Assembly (NCBI RefSeq): GCF_014645735.1
Contig: NZ_BMMH01000007.1
Span: forward strand, 186,001-250,000
From: Nocardia jinanensis
Lineage (GTDB): Bacteria; Actinomycetota; Actinomycetes; Mycobacteriales; Mycobacteriaceae
Length of the DNA: 64,000 bases
Direction: 5' to 3'
Shown here: positions 16,021 to 24,585 of the stretch, piece after piece
How positions within the stretch are numbered: the stretch's first letter is position 1
How the letters are laid out: each line of letters starts with the position of its first letter
Program-made: the position numbers and the translations under genes
Notes under the pieces: model-generated
Database searches by the model: none
What the model was told of the DNA's origin: nothing
What the model saw: the letters and a program-made list of their open reading frames with translations, nothing else

Positions 16021-16983
16021 GTGTCTGCTGCGAGGGTGAAACCGAACCGATCCGCTCACCGCATCCCGTCGAGTCGGCGATCACTGGCGCTCGTCCTGAC
16101 GGCGGTCGCGCTCTCCGCGGCCGCGTGCGGGGGTGCCGACACCGGGACACCGGCCGGTTCCCCCTCGGTCAGCACGCAGGAGACCGCCGACCTGGCCAAC
16201 ACTCTGATGATGCTCCAGGCGAAATACAACGTGCTGTTCGGGATCGCCGCCGTCGACCCCCGGGGCGGGCGGGCCTTCGGTTGGAACACCGACGACCGGT
16301 TCGCGATGACCGCGACCTTCACGGTGTACGCGGTGGCCGCGATCCTGCGGCTCGCCGAACGCGAAGAGCTGGATCTCAACGACAAAGTGCCGATCACGCG
16401 GTCCGATATCGTGCTGAACTCACCGGACACCAGCTATCACGTCGGCGAGCTCATGAGCTACTACGAGCTGTGCCGGGCAACCCTGGTACGCAGCGACAAC
16501 ACCGCGGCGAATCTGCTGTTGCGCCGGCTCGGTGGTCCCGCGGCCGTTACCGAATTCGCGCGGTCGATCGGTGATGTGCAGACCCGGTTGGACCGCTGGG
16601 AACCGGAACTCAACGAGGCGCAGACCGGTGATCCGCGGGATACCAGTACCCCGGCCGCGCTCGCGGCCGGCTACCGGAAGCTGATCCTCGGCGACGGTCT
16701 GAGCACCGAGTATCGGCGTATGCTCACGAGCTGGTTGCGCTCGAGTGTGACCTCGCGTGAACGGCTGCGCAAAGGTCTGCCGGTGGGATGGGTGGCGGCG
16801 GATAAATCCGGTAGCGGTGCGTACGGCACCGCCAATGACGCCGGGGTGGTGTGGAGTCCCACCGGTTCATCGCTGGTGCTGGTGATCCTCAGCCGCTCCA
16901 CCACCGGCTATCCGATGGCCGCGGGCGCCGACGCGGCTGTCGCCGACGCCACGGCCGCCGTCCTGGGAACCATGTCGCAGTGA
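16021..16983 (+). CDS. Catalytically altered class A beta-lactamase homologue (lipoprotein)
   Basis: This is a class A beta-lactamase fold with a lipoprotein signal (LALVLTAVALSAAAC). Counting from the GTG at 16021 it has 320 residues, SDN at 158-160, the omega-loop RWEPELN with Glu194, and KSG at 262-264. The nucleophile motif S-x-x-K, however, reads A-T-F-T: Ala98 (codon 16312-16314) replaces the catalytic serine and Thr101 (16321-16323) replaces the lysine. It therefore should bind but not hydrolyse beta-lactams by the usual route. Start is uncertain; a longer frame begins at 15946 without a ribosome-binding site. Divergent from lysR. The frame is intact, so it looks maintained rather than decayed. 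Confidence 0.75.
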   Translation: MSAARVKPNRSAHRIPSSRRSLALVLTAVALSAAACGGADTGTPAGSPSVSTQETADLANTLMMLQAKYNVLFGIAAVDPRGGRAFGWNTDDRFAMTATFTVYAVAAILRLAEREELDLNDKVPITRSDIVLNSPDTSYHVGELMSYYELCRATLVRSDNTAANLLLRRLGGPAAVTEFARSIGDVQTRLDRWEPELNEAQTGDPRDTSTPAALAAGYRKLILGDGLSTEYRRMLTSWLRSSVTSRERLRKGLPVGWVAADKSGSGAYGTANDAGVVWSPTGSSLVLVILSRSTTGYPMAAGADAAVADATAAVLGTMSQ

Positions 16984-17055
16984 GACCCGGGCGCACGCCG
17001 TGCCATCGGAATCCCGGGTATCCGGGTTCGGGCGACCATTGCCCGGCCGCGCCGA

Positions 17056-17606
17056 TCATTCTCCGAAACGCAGGGTCACGTTCGCGGTGACCGGCCGAGC
17101 CCGGCACGGGAGTACGCGGCCCGATTCGCGATCCCGGGCCGTGATCGCGAGCAGTGGATCGTCGTCCATCTCGACGCGGCCGTCTTCGAGTGTGGCGACG
17201 CAGGTTCCGCAGGAGCCGCCGAGGCAGGAGTAGGGGAGGTCCTCGCGCCGGGTGAGGGCCGCGTCCAGGATCGTCCGGTTACGCGGCTCGGACCGCACAG
17301 GAACCATTCGTCGGCCTCGTGGCAGACGATATCGGCCGGATCGATCCGGTCGAACCGGTAGGCCGGGCCCAGTGGGCCGGCGCGCGGTCCGGTGCGCTGC
17401 CGGGACAGATGGTGGGTGACGGCCAGCCGCCCCGGGTAGCGGTCGGCCAGCTCCCGGATCGCTGCGGCGAGCATGATGTGCGCGTGATCGCGACTGCCGT
17501 AGTGCAGGGTGACGGTGCTCCGCGGTTCGGCTTCGAGAACCGTGGCCACGATCGACGCGATCGGCGTGATACCGCTACCCGCCGCGACGGTGGCCCGGGC
17601 GATCAC
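17056..17606 (-). pseudogene. Remnant of a PaaK/Hmp-type flavin and [2Fe-2S] reductase
   Basis: Two reading frames together match one oxidoreductase. The first (from 17606) holds the NAD-binding part with GSGITP, LHYGSRD and DEWFLCGP. The second (to 17056) holds the plant-type ferredoxin domain with YSCLGGSCGTC and the fourth cysteine in VLPCRARP. The N-terminal FAD domain (about 100 residues) is missing. Between CGP and the ferredoxin domain some 40-60 residues are lost together with a frame change near 17295. An intact homologue would pass electrons from NAD(P)H to an oxygenase. No intact copy is in this window. Confidence 0.75.
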
Positions 17607-17633
17607 CCGCGACCGGCGCTGACGGCCGCCGGT

Positions 17634-18278
17634 CTACTCGGGCCGGACGAGCAGACCCACGGAAGCGGCGAAGGCCGGGGCGAGATCGAGCAATTGGTCC
17701 GGGGTCACGATCGCGCCGCGCAGGGCATCGATACCCTCGTCGACGCGCAGTGCCCGCGCCCCGCGGAAATCCACTTTCGTCAGTCGCGCATTCCGGACCG
17801 CGAGTGCCGAGATCTCCGAGCCGGGGAAATCGACCTCGTTCAGTTTCGCTCCCCCGAAATCGACGTGCCGGAGCACGCAGTCGACGAACCGGACCTTCAT
17901 CAGGTTCGCTCCCCGGAAGTTGACCGAATCGAGTTTGCAGTTGTGGAACTCCACCCGGCGCAACTCGGCACCGCTGGCTTCGACGCCCGACCACGCGCCC
18001 TCGATGATCTCGGCGTCCATCCAGACCGCGTCCGCCATATCGGTTCCGCTGATCCGGACCCCGTGCAACCAGACCTCGCTGAATCGCGCGGCGCGCGCCG
18101 AACCTCCGTCCAGCTGCACCGATCGGAAGGCGCACTGATCGAACACGGTGTGGCGAGCGTCCGGATCGGACAGGACCGTATCGTCGAACCGCAGGCAGTC
18201 GTACTCGCCTTCGGCGGCTATCGCACCGGCCGGTTCCAGCAGGTTCGCGAACGGCAGGTCGGTCAGTTCCCGCGGCAT
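17634..18278 (-). CDS. Pentapeptide-repeat protein
   Basis: This is a 214-residue protein made largely of A(D/N)LxF-type pentapeptide repeats forming a right-handed quadrilateral beta-helix. Examples are VNFRGANLMKVRF, HVDFGGAKLNEVDF and VDFRGARALRV, with a less regular N-terminal part from about residue 25. Qnr and MfpA of this fold mimic DNA and protect gyrase from fluoroquinolones. The length is close to those (about 183-220), but the regular gaps needed to separate this from the many pentapeptide proteins of unknown role cannot be judged by eye. The ATG at 18278 follows GAGGG; an upstream TTG adds seven residues. Confidence 0.8.
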   Translation of the reverse strand: MPRELTDLPFANLLEPAGAIAAEGEYDCLRFDDTVLSDPDARHTVFDQCAFRSVQLDGGSARAARFSEVWLHGVRISGTDMADAVWMDAEIIEGAWSGVEASGAELRRVEFHNCKLDSVNFRGANLMKVRFVDCVLRHVDFGGAKLNEVDFPGSEISALAVRNARLTKVDFRGARALRVDEGIDALRGAIVTPDQLLDLAPAFAASVGLLVRPE

Positions 18279-18358
18279 GGCACCCTCACGAGATCGCAAT
18301 CGACAACTCGGTGGACTTCCGCCGAAACGCTACACCTGCCCGGCGTCGCGTCCCCCAC

Positions 18359-19669
18359 TCACGGTCGTATCACGGGGACCGGCGGTGCGAGAGCGGGATT
18401 CGCCGCCGCGAAATGACCTCGCAGTGTGCTCGATTCGTAGTCGTCGCGATACAGGCCGCGGGCGCGCAGCAGCGGGATCACCTCGTCGGCGATCACCTCC
18501 AGGCTGTCGAGCAGCACATCCGGCTGCAGATTGAATCCGTCGCAGGCGTATTCGCGGTACCAGTGCTCGATACGGTCGGCCAGCTGTTCCGGGGTGCCGA
18601 CGAAACCGCCGTGCCCGGAACCGGAGTAGCGGGTCTGGCGCAGGTACTCCCGCACGGTCGGCCGCGTCTGGCGGATCTGCTCGAGAATGGATTCGCGGAA
18701 ACCGATGCTGCCGGTGAATATGTCCGGGTCGGCCGGGCCGCGCAGCACATCGTCCGGGAACGGCTCGTCCAAGTTCAGAGCGCCGACATCGACCCCGATG
18801 GCATGCGACAACCAGGCGGCCGAATACACGCTGGGGCTCGACTCGTACAGTTCGTCGACCCGCCGGCGCGCCTCCTCCTCGGTGGAACCGAGGGTCAGCA
18901 GCAGACCGGGCATGATGGCGACGTCGCCGGGGCGGCGCCCGGCGCGTACTGCACCGTCCTTCACCGTCCGATAGTGCTCGCGGGCTGTTTCCAGGGTGAT
19001 CTCGGCGGTGAACACGCCGTCGGCGTAGCGCGACGCGATATCCCGCCCGCCCGGTGATCCGCCTGCCTGGAAGAGCACGGGCGAGCCCTGTGGCGAGGCG
19101 GGCGCGCGGAATTCGTCGTCGTAGTGGAAATGTGTTCCGTGGTGGGTGACGCGTCTTCCGGTTCCGGCGGCCGACCACAGTGCGCGGGCCAGTTCGGCGA
19201 ATTCGGCGCCGCGATCGTAGCGTTGGCTACGCGGTACCACCCGTTCGAGACCGAAGTTCGCCGCCGACCGATCATCGCGGGTGGTCACCAGGTTCCAGCC
19301 CGCGCGGCCGTTCGAGACCTGGTCCAGCGTCAGGATGCGCGCGGCGAGATCCACCGGATCGTTGAACGTGGTGGAGGCGGTGGCGATGAGACCGACGCGC
19401 TCGGTCGCCCCGGCGACCTGGGCCCAGACGACGAACGGGTCGAGCCGGATGGGATTGGCATCGTAGGCGGGGTCGCCGAGACCGAGCGAGTCGGCGAGGA
19501 ATACCGCGTCGAGCCGGGCCCGTTCGGCCAGCCGGCCGATCTGCTCCCAGTAACCCGGGGTGAGGAAATCGCGGGTCCCGAACAACGGGGTACGCCAGGC
19601 CGCCGGGATATAGCCGTAGACCAGCACATTGACGCCGAGTAGTACGTGACCGGGACGTGGTTCGGGCAC
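18359..19669 (-). CDS. FMN-dependent monooxygenase, NtaA/SnaA/DszA type
   Basis: This is a 436-residue luciferase-like flavin monooxygenase using reduced FMN. Family marks are FLADSLGLGD, TLDQVSNGRAGWNLVTT and QAGGSPGGRDIASRYADGVF. Homologues include nitrilotriacetate monooxygenase and DszA (dibenzothiophene sulfone monooxygenase). The start is GTG at 19669, four bases after the stop of the flavoprotein upstream. It is the last gene of a seven-gene minus-strand operon with an ABC importer. A flavin reductase, which DszA-type enzymes need, is not in the operon. The most likely role is to split C-S or C-N bonds of an imported nutrient; the substrate is unknown. Confidence 0.85.
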   Translation of the reverse strand: MPEPRPGHVLLGVNVLVYGYIPAAWRTPLFGTRDFLTPGYWEQIGRLAERARLDAVFLADSLGLGDPAYDANPIRLDPFVVWAQVAGATERVGLIATASTTFNDPVDLAARILTLDQVSNGRAGWNLVTTRDDRSAANFGLERVVPRSQRYDRGAEFAELARALWSAAGTGRRVTHHGTHFHYDDEFRAPASPQGSPVLFQAGGSPGGRDIASRYADGVFTAEITLETAREHYRTVKDGAVRAGRRPGDVAIMPGLLLTLGSTEEEARRRVDELYESSPSVYSAAWLSHAIGVDVGALNLDEPFPDDVLRGPADPDIFTGSIGFRESILEQIRQTRPTVREYLRQTRYSGSGHGGFVGTPEQLADRIEHWYREYACDGFNLQPDVLLDSLEVIADEVIPLLRARGLYRDDYESSTLRGHFAAANPALAPPVPVIRP

Positions 19670-19673
19670 GGCG

Positions 19674-20927
19674 TCAGGCCCCCTGGCCCTGCGGGCGCAG
19701 GAAGGAGTTGGATCCACCGGGCGGCGGTGTGCCGTTGACGTAGTAGTCGCCGAGTACCCGTTCCTTGAACACCCGGGGATTGTGCGACGCGAGGGTGCGG
19801 GCATTGCGCCAGTGCCGGTCCAGCCCCGCCGAGACGGCGGTCGCCGAGGCGCCGAGCGCGTCGAACACAGTGGTGGTGACCTCGAGCGCGGCCTCGATGA
19901 TCACCGATTGCGCCTCGTGGGTACGCACGGTCGCCGTGACGAGCGCCTGCTCCTCGGCCTGATCATCGCCCCGGAGGTGGGCCCGGGCGACCACGTCCAG
20001 GGTCGCGGACTGCTTCTCCAGGGCGGCCTCGGCCTGGAATACGCGGGTGGCGAGCAAGCCGATGCGTTGCTGGAGCAGAGCGTCCCGGGCCGGGATCTCG
20101 TCGGTGCCCAGCGGATAGTTGCGGGGCCGCCGGTGCAAGGCGCGGGCGCCGTCGCCGAAGGCCGCCCGGGCGATTCCGACCAGCACCGCGAGCAGCGCCG
20201 TCTGATAGAAGAGCCCCTGGTAGGCGAAACGCTCTTCGGCGGGGAACAGTCCGTGCTCGTCCACCACCGCGTCCCGGTACCGGGCGGATCCGCTGGCGGT
20301 GGTCTGCTGTCCGAAACCCTCCCAGTCGTCGATCAGCGTGACACCGGGCTGGTCACGGGCCACGAGCGCGGTGATCAGCCGGTCGTTCTCGTCGCGGCCG
20401 ATCACATCGAGCCAGTCCGCGTAGAGACTGCCGGTCGCATAGTATTTTTCGCCGGTGAGCCGGGTGATGCCCTCGGCAGTGCTGATCCGGGTGCCGATAT
20501 CGCCGAACTTCGCGTTGTTGGCCTCGGTCCAGCCGCCGCCCACGAATTCACCACGCCGGAAGCGATCCAGCCAGACCTCGGTGGCCGGATGATCCGGGGA
20601 GTTCAGCCGATCCTCGACGAAGGCGAGGTGGTTGCGGAAGATATGGGCGACATTGGGGTCGGCCGCGCCGAGGTCGGCGAGCAGCAGGAAGACCTGCTGC
20701 AGGGTCGCGCCGTCACCGCCGTGCGCCCGCGGGATCCGCAGCCGGGAGAACCCCGCGTCCACGAGCAGGCGGACCTGCTCGTACGGGAACTCCCGGGCCC
20801 GTTCCCGCGCCGGGTTGCCCGCCGCGATCCGGTCGAAGACCGGACGATAGGTCGCGGCGAGGGAGTCGTAATCGGCGTCGGGGTGGGCCAGCAGCGACCT
20901 CAGATCGGCCGATGTGGGGGCTGCCAT
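19674..20927 (-). CDS. Acyl-CoA-dehydrogenase-fold flavoprotein, SfnB/DszC-like
   Basis: This is a 417-residue flavoprotein with the acyl-CoA dehydrogenase fold: helical N-terminus, a beta domain (GGGWTEANNAKFGDIGTRI) and a C-terminal helical bundle ending in ERVLGDYYVNGTPPPGGS. The catalytic glutamate of true acyl-CoA dehydrogenases is not seen at the expected place. The sequence is of the DszC/SfnB group, which are monooxygenases acting on sulfur compounds such as dibenzothiophene or dimethyl sulfone with reduced flavin. It sits between two luciferase-like genes of the operon, a combination typical for sulfur-scavenging clusters. Confidence 0.85.
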   Translation of the reverse strand: MAAPTSADLRSLLAHPDADYDSLAATYRPVFDRIAAGNPARERAREFPYEQVRLLVDAGFSRLRIPRAHGGDGATLQQVFLLLADLGAADPNVAHIFRNHLAFVEDRLNSPDHPATEVWLDRFRRGEFVGGGWTEANNAKFGDIGTRISTAEGITRLTGEKYYATGSLYADWLDVIGRDENDRLITALVARDQPGVTLIDDWEGFGQQTTASGSARYRDAVVDEHGLFPAEERFAYQGLFYQTALLAVLVGIARAAFGDGARALHRRPRNYPLGTDEIPARDALLQQRIGLLATRVFQAEAALEKQSATLDVVARAHLRGDDQAEEQALVTATVRTHEAQSVIIEAALEVTTTVFDALGASATAVSAGLDRHWRNARTLASHNPRVFKERVLGDYYVNGTPPPGGSNSFLRPQGQGA

Positions 20928-20966
20928 GGAGTGTCCCTTCGGTAGGTGGGATCGGGGGCGCGGTGG

Positions 20967-21965
20967 TCAGCGGTAAACGTTGGCGGAGGGGGTGGTGAAC
21001 GCCGCCGGGGCGGCGGACAGCAGGTCGGCGGGTGGCGACAGGGCGAGTGAGTCCCGCAAGGTCGTGCGGCCGGGCGGAACCGCTTCGGGAAACCGGACCG
21101 CGAGATCGGTGTGCAACAGGGATGCCGCGGTCTCGGCGGGTGTGCCGCCGGCCGTGGTACGCAGCAGGAGCCCGTGGGCGCCGGCGGTGAGTAGTCCGGC
21201 CGCCTCATCGAGGTTCTGGATCGATGCCTCGGCCAGCGCCCGGCCCGGGATCTCGGTGGCAGTGGCGACCGCGGCCCGATCCGGCAGTCCGCCCAGTACG
21301 GCGAAATCGCCGGGACCGCGGAATCGGGCCCGCGGATCGGTTCCGTACCGGCCCAGTACCGGTGTGCCCTGGAGCGAGGTGGGAATGCTCAGCGGCCCGG
21401 CCGTTCTGGTGGCGCCACGATGGTCGACCCGCCGGATGCGGTCGGAACGCACCAGGATCCCGGAGTCCTTGTCGCCGACGATGCTGTCGAGCGGCCAACT
21501 CTGCCACAGCTCGACGACCGCGCGGGCGGTATCCGCCGTGGTCTCGGCCCCCAGCTCGGCGTCCGCTCCCAGACCGGCACCGCTCCAGGCGTTCTCGGTG
21601 CGCCCCCGGGAATCGCGACTGCCGAGCAGCACCCCGGACCTACCGCCGGTGAGATGGTCCAGCGACAGCGCGCGCCGGGCGAGGTTGTAGGGGAGATCGA
21701 TATGGGCGGCCGCGGCGAAGACCACCGCGGGACCACCGTGTGTCGCCAGCGCGGTGGCCAGGACGCTGGGATCGAGATCGCCGGCCGCCGGGGTGAGTCC
21801 GGCGGCGGCGCCCACCAGCCGATCGATCCCGATCACCGTGAACGCGGCCCGATGGCGTGACCATGCCGCCCGCAGTCCCGGATCGCCGAGGACCGCGGTG
21901 GCTTCGGCGGTGGTCAGCGCCGTGGCGATGGTGGGAGTGTGCGCATCCGAATGCGGAGAGGTCAT
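20967..21965 (-). CDS. Divergent luciferase-like (LLM) family protein
   Basis: This is a 332-residue protein that keeps scattered marks of the luciferase-like monooxygenase fold (LSLDHLTGGRSGVLLGSRDS, corresponding to LDHLS-GR-GWN in active members; SLQGTPVLGRYGTD; AHGLLL). Many flavin-contact positions are changed, and several loops are shortened. It may be a second subunit or a specialised partner rather than an active enzyme. The ATG at 21965 overlaps the stop of the ABC ATPase by 4 bases, so it is made with the transporter. The N-terminal extension in the longer frame is arginine/proline-rich and was rejected. Confidence 0.7.
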   Translation of the reverse strand: MTSPHSDAHTPTIATALTTAEATAVLGDPGLRAAWSRHRAAFTVIGIDRLVGAAAGLTPAAGDLDPSVLATALATHGGPAVVFAAAAHIDLPYNLARRALSLDHLTGGRSGVLLGSRDSRGRTENAWSGAGLGADAELGAETTADTARAVVELWQSWPLDSIVGDKDSGILVRSDRIRRVDHRGATRTAGPLSIPTSLQGTPVLGRYGTDPRARFRGPGDFAVLGGLPDRAAVATATEIPGRALAEASIQNLDEAAGLLTAGAHGLLLRTTAGGTPAETAASLLHTDLAVRFPEAVPPGRTTLRDSLALSPPADLLSAAPAAFTTPSANVYR

Positions 21966-23719
21966 GGGAGCTGTGCTTTCCTGGTACCGAGGTCGGCCTG
22001 GAGCAGGGCCCGGGTCGCGGGGGATCGGGTGCTGTCGTTGAGATGTTCGGTGGGGAATTCGTCGACCAGCCGGCCGTCCGACATCACCCCGATCCGATCG
22101 CTCACCCATTCCACGAGACCGAGATCGTGACCGATGAACACACAGGTCAGGTTCAATCGCTCCCGTAGGTCGAGCAGTAGGTCGATGATCTCGGCCTGGG
22201 TGGAGACATCCAGTGAGGAGGTCGGTTCGTCGAGGATGAGCAGATCGGGTTCGAGGGCGAGTGCGCGCGCCATCCCGACCCGCTGCGCCTGGCCGCCGGA
22301 GAGGGCGTGCGGATAGCGATCGGCGAATCCGCTGGGCAGGCCGACGAGTTCGAGAGCCCGGGCCACCGCGTCGGCCGCGGCTTTCCGGTTCGGCGCCCTG
22401 CCGAACCGGCGCAGCGGCCGGGCGATCTGTTCGCCGACGCGGATACCGGGATTGAGCGAGCCCACCGGGTCCTGGAAGACGTACTGCAACCGGGACCGCA
22501 GCGCTCGCAATGCCGACGGCCGGACACCGACGAGCGAGCTCCCGTCGAATACGACCGAACCGGAGGTGGCGGGCAGTAATCCGCCGATCACCCGGCCGAG
22601 GGTGGACTTACCGGAGCCCGACGGTCCGATCAGGCCGTAGATCTCACCGGGCTGTACTGCGAGCGAGATATCGTCCACCGCCAGGAGTTCACGTCTGGCG
22701 AGCCCGGTGCCGAAACCGCCGACGGTGAATTTCTTGGTGACCGTCTCCAGCCGCAGCAGCGGTTCGACGGCGCTGTCCGGTGCGGGCGGCGCGGATCGTC
22801 GCGGTGCGGGTTCGGTGGACGACAGCCGCCGCGTTCCGTGCCAGGACGACAGTGTGGCCCGTTTGCCCAGCCGCGGTACCGCGGCGAGCAGGCGCCGGGT
22901 GTACGGGTGCGCGGGAGCGGTGAGCACGGTATCGCGGGGTCCCTGTTCGACGACCCGGCCCTGCGCGAGCACCGCCACGGTATCGGCCATATGCGCGACC
23001 ACATCGAAATCGTGGGTGATCAGCAGCAGCGACGACCCGGTGGCCCGGGTGACATCGCGCAACAGATCCAGGATCTGGCGCTGGACCACGGTATCGAGCG
23101 CGGTGGTGGGCTCGTCGGCGATGAGGACGGCCGGTTCGGACAGTGCGGCCAGCGCCAGCGCGACCCGCTGACGCATACCGCCGCTGAGTTCGTGCGGGTA
23201 GGCGCCCAGCACCCGCTCCGGTGCGTCGAATCCGACCTTCGTGAGCCACTCTGTTGCCAGTTCCCGGCGCGCGGCGCGCGGGCTGCCGGGCCGGTGCCGG
23301 GTCAGCACCTCGTCGAGCTGGGCGGAGATCCGGTGCGCGGGATCGAGTGCGCCGAGCGGGTTCTGGAACACCATGCCGATACCCGAGCCGCGATAGGCGG
23401 CGAGCCGGCGTTCCGGTAGCGCGGTCAGGTCGACCGGCGACCGCGTCCCGTGCCGGAATCGCACCGCTCCGCCGGTGATACGGGCCGTACGGGGTAGCAG
23501 GCCGATGATCGCGGCGGCGGTGAGACTCTTGCCCGAGCCGGATTCACCGACCAGGGCGAGTACCTCGCCGGCGGTGAGGGCGAAGGAGATTCCGGAGACC
23601 GTCGGGCTGCCGGTTTCGTCCCCGGGGAACGCGATGCTCAGATCCGCGACCTCCAGGACCACCGCGGCCGCGGCCTCGGACTGTGCTGCGCGGGCACTGC
23701 GCGCGGAAACCGCGGTCAT
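21962..23719 (-). CDS. ABC transporter ATP-binding protein, two fused ATPase domains (oligopeptide/nickel type)
   Basis: This is a 585-residue fusion equivalent to DppD plus DppF. The first nucleotide-binding domain has Walker A GESGSGKS, signature LSGGMRQRV and Walker B VLIADEPTTALD. The second has GPSGSGKST, LSGGQAQRV and LLILDEPTSSLD. It would power import by the two permeases upstream. The ends overlap neighbours by 4 bases on both sides (with the permease at 23716 and the LLM gene at 21965). Double-ATPase proteins of this length are common in actinobacterial peptide-type importers. Confidence 0.92.
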   Translation of the reverse strand: MTAVSARSARAAQSEAAAAVVLEVADLSIAFPGDETGSPTVSGISFALTAGEVLALVGESGSGKSLTAAAIIGLLPRTARITGGAVRFRHGTRSPVDLTALPERRLAAYRGSGIGMVFQNPLGALDPAHRISAQLDEVLTRHRPGSPRAARRELATEWLTKVGFDAPERVLGAYPHELSGGMRQRVALALAALSEPAVLIADEPTTALDTVVQRQILDLLRDVTRATGSSLLLITHDFDVVAHMADTVAVLAQGRVVEQGPRDTVLTAPAHPYTRRLLAAVPRLGKRATLSSWHGTRRLSSTEPAPRRSAPPAPDSAVEPLLRLETVTKKFTVGGFGTGLARRELLAVDDISLAVQPGEIYGLIGPSGSGKSTLGRVIGGLLPATSGSVVFDGSSLVGVRPSALRALRSRLQYVFQDPVGSLNPGIRVGEQIARPLRRFGRAPNRKAAADAVARALELVGLPSGFADRYPHALSGGQAQRVGMARALALEPDLLILDEPTSSLDVSTQAEIIDLLLDLRERLNLTCVFIGHDLGLVEWVSDRIGVMSDGRLVDEFPTEHLNDSTRSPATRALLQADLGTRKAQLP

Positions 23720-24585
23720 CGGCCGTCTCCTCGGTTTCGCGGGCTCGCCAGATCGTGCAGGCCGTCCCCGAGCCAGTTGAAGGCCAGGGCGACGAGCACG
23801 ACGGTCAGGCCCGGGATCAGCGCCACGTACATATGCCCGGAGAGCACGACTTTGGCGCCGGAAGCGATCATCTGCCCCCAGTCCGGGGTCGGTGGTTGGA
23901 CACCGATACCCACCGCGCTCAGGCTCGCGGAGAACACCACCATGGTCGCGACCAGACCGGTGGCGTAGACGACGATCTGACCCGTCACATTGGGCAGCAC
24001 TTCGCGCACCATCAGTGCCCAGCGGGTCGCGCCCAGTGCGGTCGCGGCTTCGACGTACTCACGTCTCGTATGCTGTTTGACCTCGGTGAACACCACCCGG
24101 GTCACGTAGGGGACGACATAGAACACAATCGCCACCACCACAACGGGCGCACCGGGACTCAGCACCGCGGCCAGTGCGACCGCGACGAGGATCACCGGGA
24201 AGGCGAACAGCATGTCCACCAGTCGCATGACCACGCCGCTGATCCGGGGCCCCGCGAAACCGGCGAGCAGCGCCGCGACGGACCCGGCGACCGTGGCACC
24301 TGCCACCGAGAGGACGGCCAGTAGCAGTGAGGTGCGGCCACCCCACAGCAGCCTGCTCAGCAGATCCCGGCCCAGATCGTCGGTGCCCAGCAGATGCCCG
24401 GAGCTACCCGGGGGGAGGAATTTGGCAGACGGATCGGTCGCCAGCGGATCGTAGGGGGCGAGCAGGGGTGCGAACAGTGATACGAGCACCACGACGCCGA
24501 TGAGGACACCGGCGGCCACGAGTTGGGCACTGTGCCTGCGGCGGGTGGGCCCGGAGATGGAAGCACGGGGCAGTGCGAGAACCAT
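23716..24585 (-). CDS. ABC transporter permease, DppC type
   Basis: This is a 289-residue inner-membrane permease. After an N-terminal segment with one transmembrane helix (LVAAGVLIGVVVLVSLFAPLL) comes the family loop LLGTDDLGRDLLSRLLWGGR. The EAA loop for the ATPase is EYVEAATALGATRW. About six transmembrane helices are visible. The start ATG overlaps the stop of the DppB-type permease (TGATG); a GTG one codon earlier is possible. It ends with LGDGLHDLASPR, the usual DppC terminus. Part of the importer for an unknown organosulfur or peptide-like compound. Confidence 0.92.
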   Translation of the reverse strand: MVLALPRASISGPTRRRHSAQLVAAGVLIGVVVLVSLFAPLLAPYDPLATDPSAKFLPPGSSGHLLGTDDLGRDLLSRLLWGGRTSLLLAVLSVAGATVAGSVAALLAGFAGPRISGVVMRLVDMLFAFPVILVAVALAAVLSPGAPVVVVAIVFYVVPYVTRVVFTEVKQHTRREYVEAATALGATRWALMVREVLPNVTGQIVVYATGLVATMVVFSASLSAVGIGVQPPTPDWGQMIASGAKVVLSGHMYVALIPGLTVVLVALAFNWLGDGLHDLASPRNRGDGR

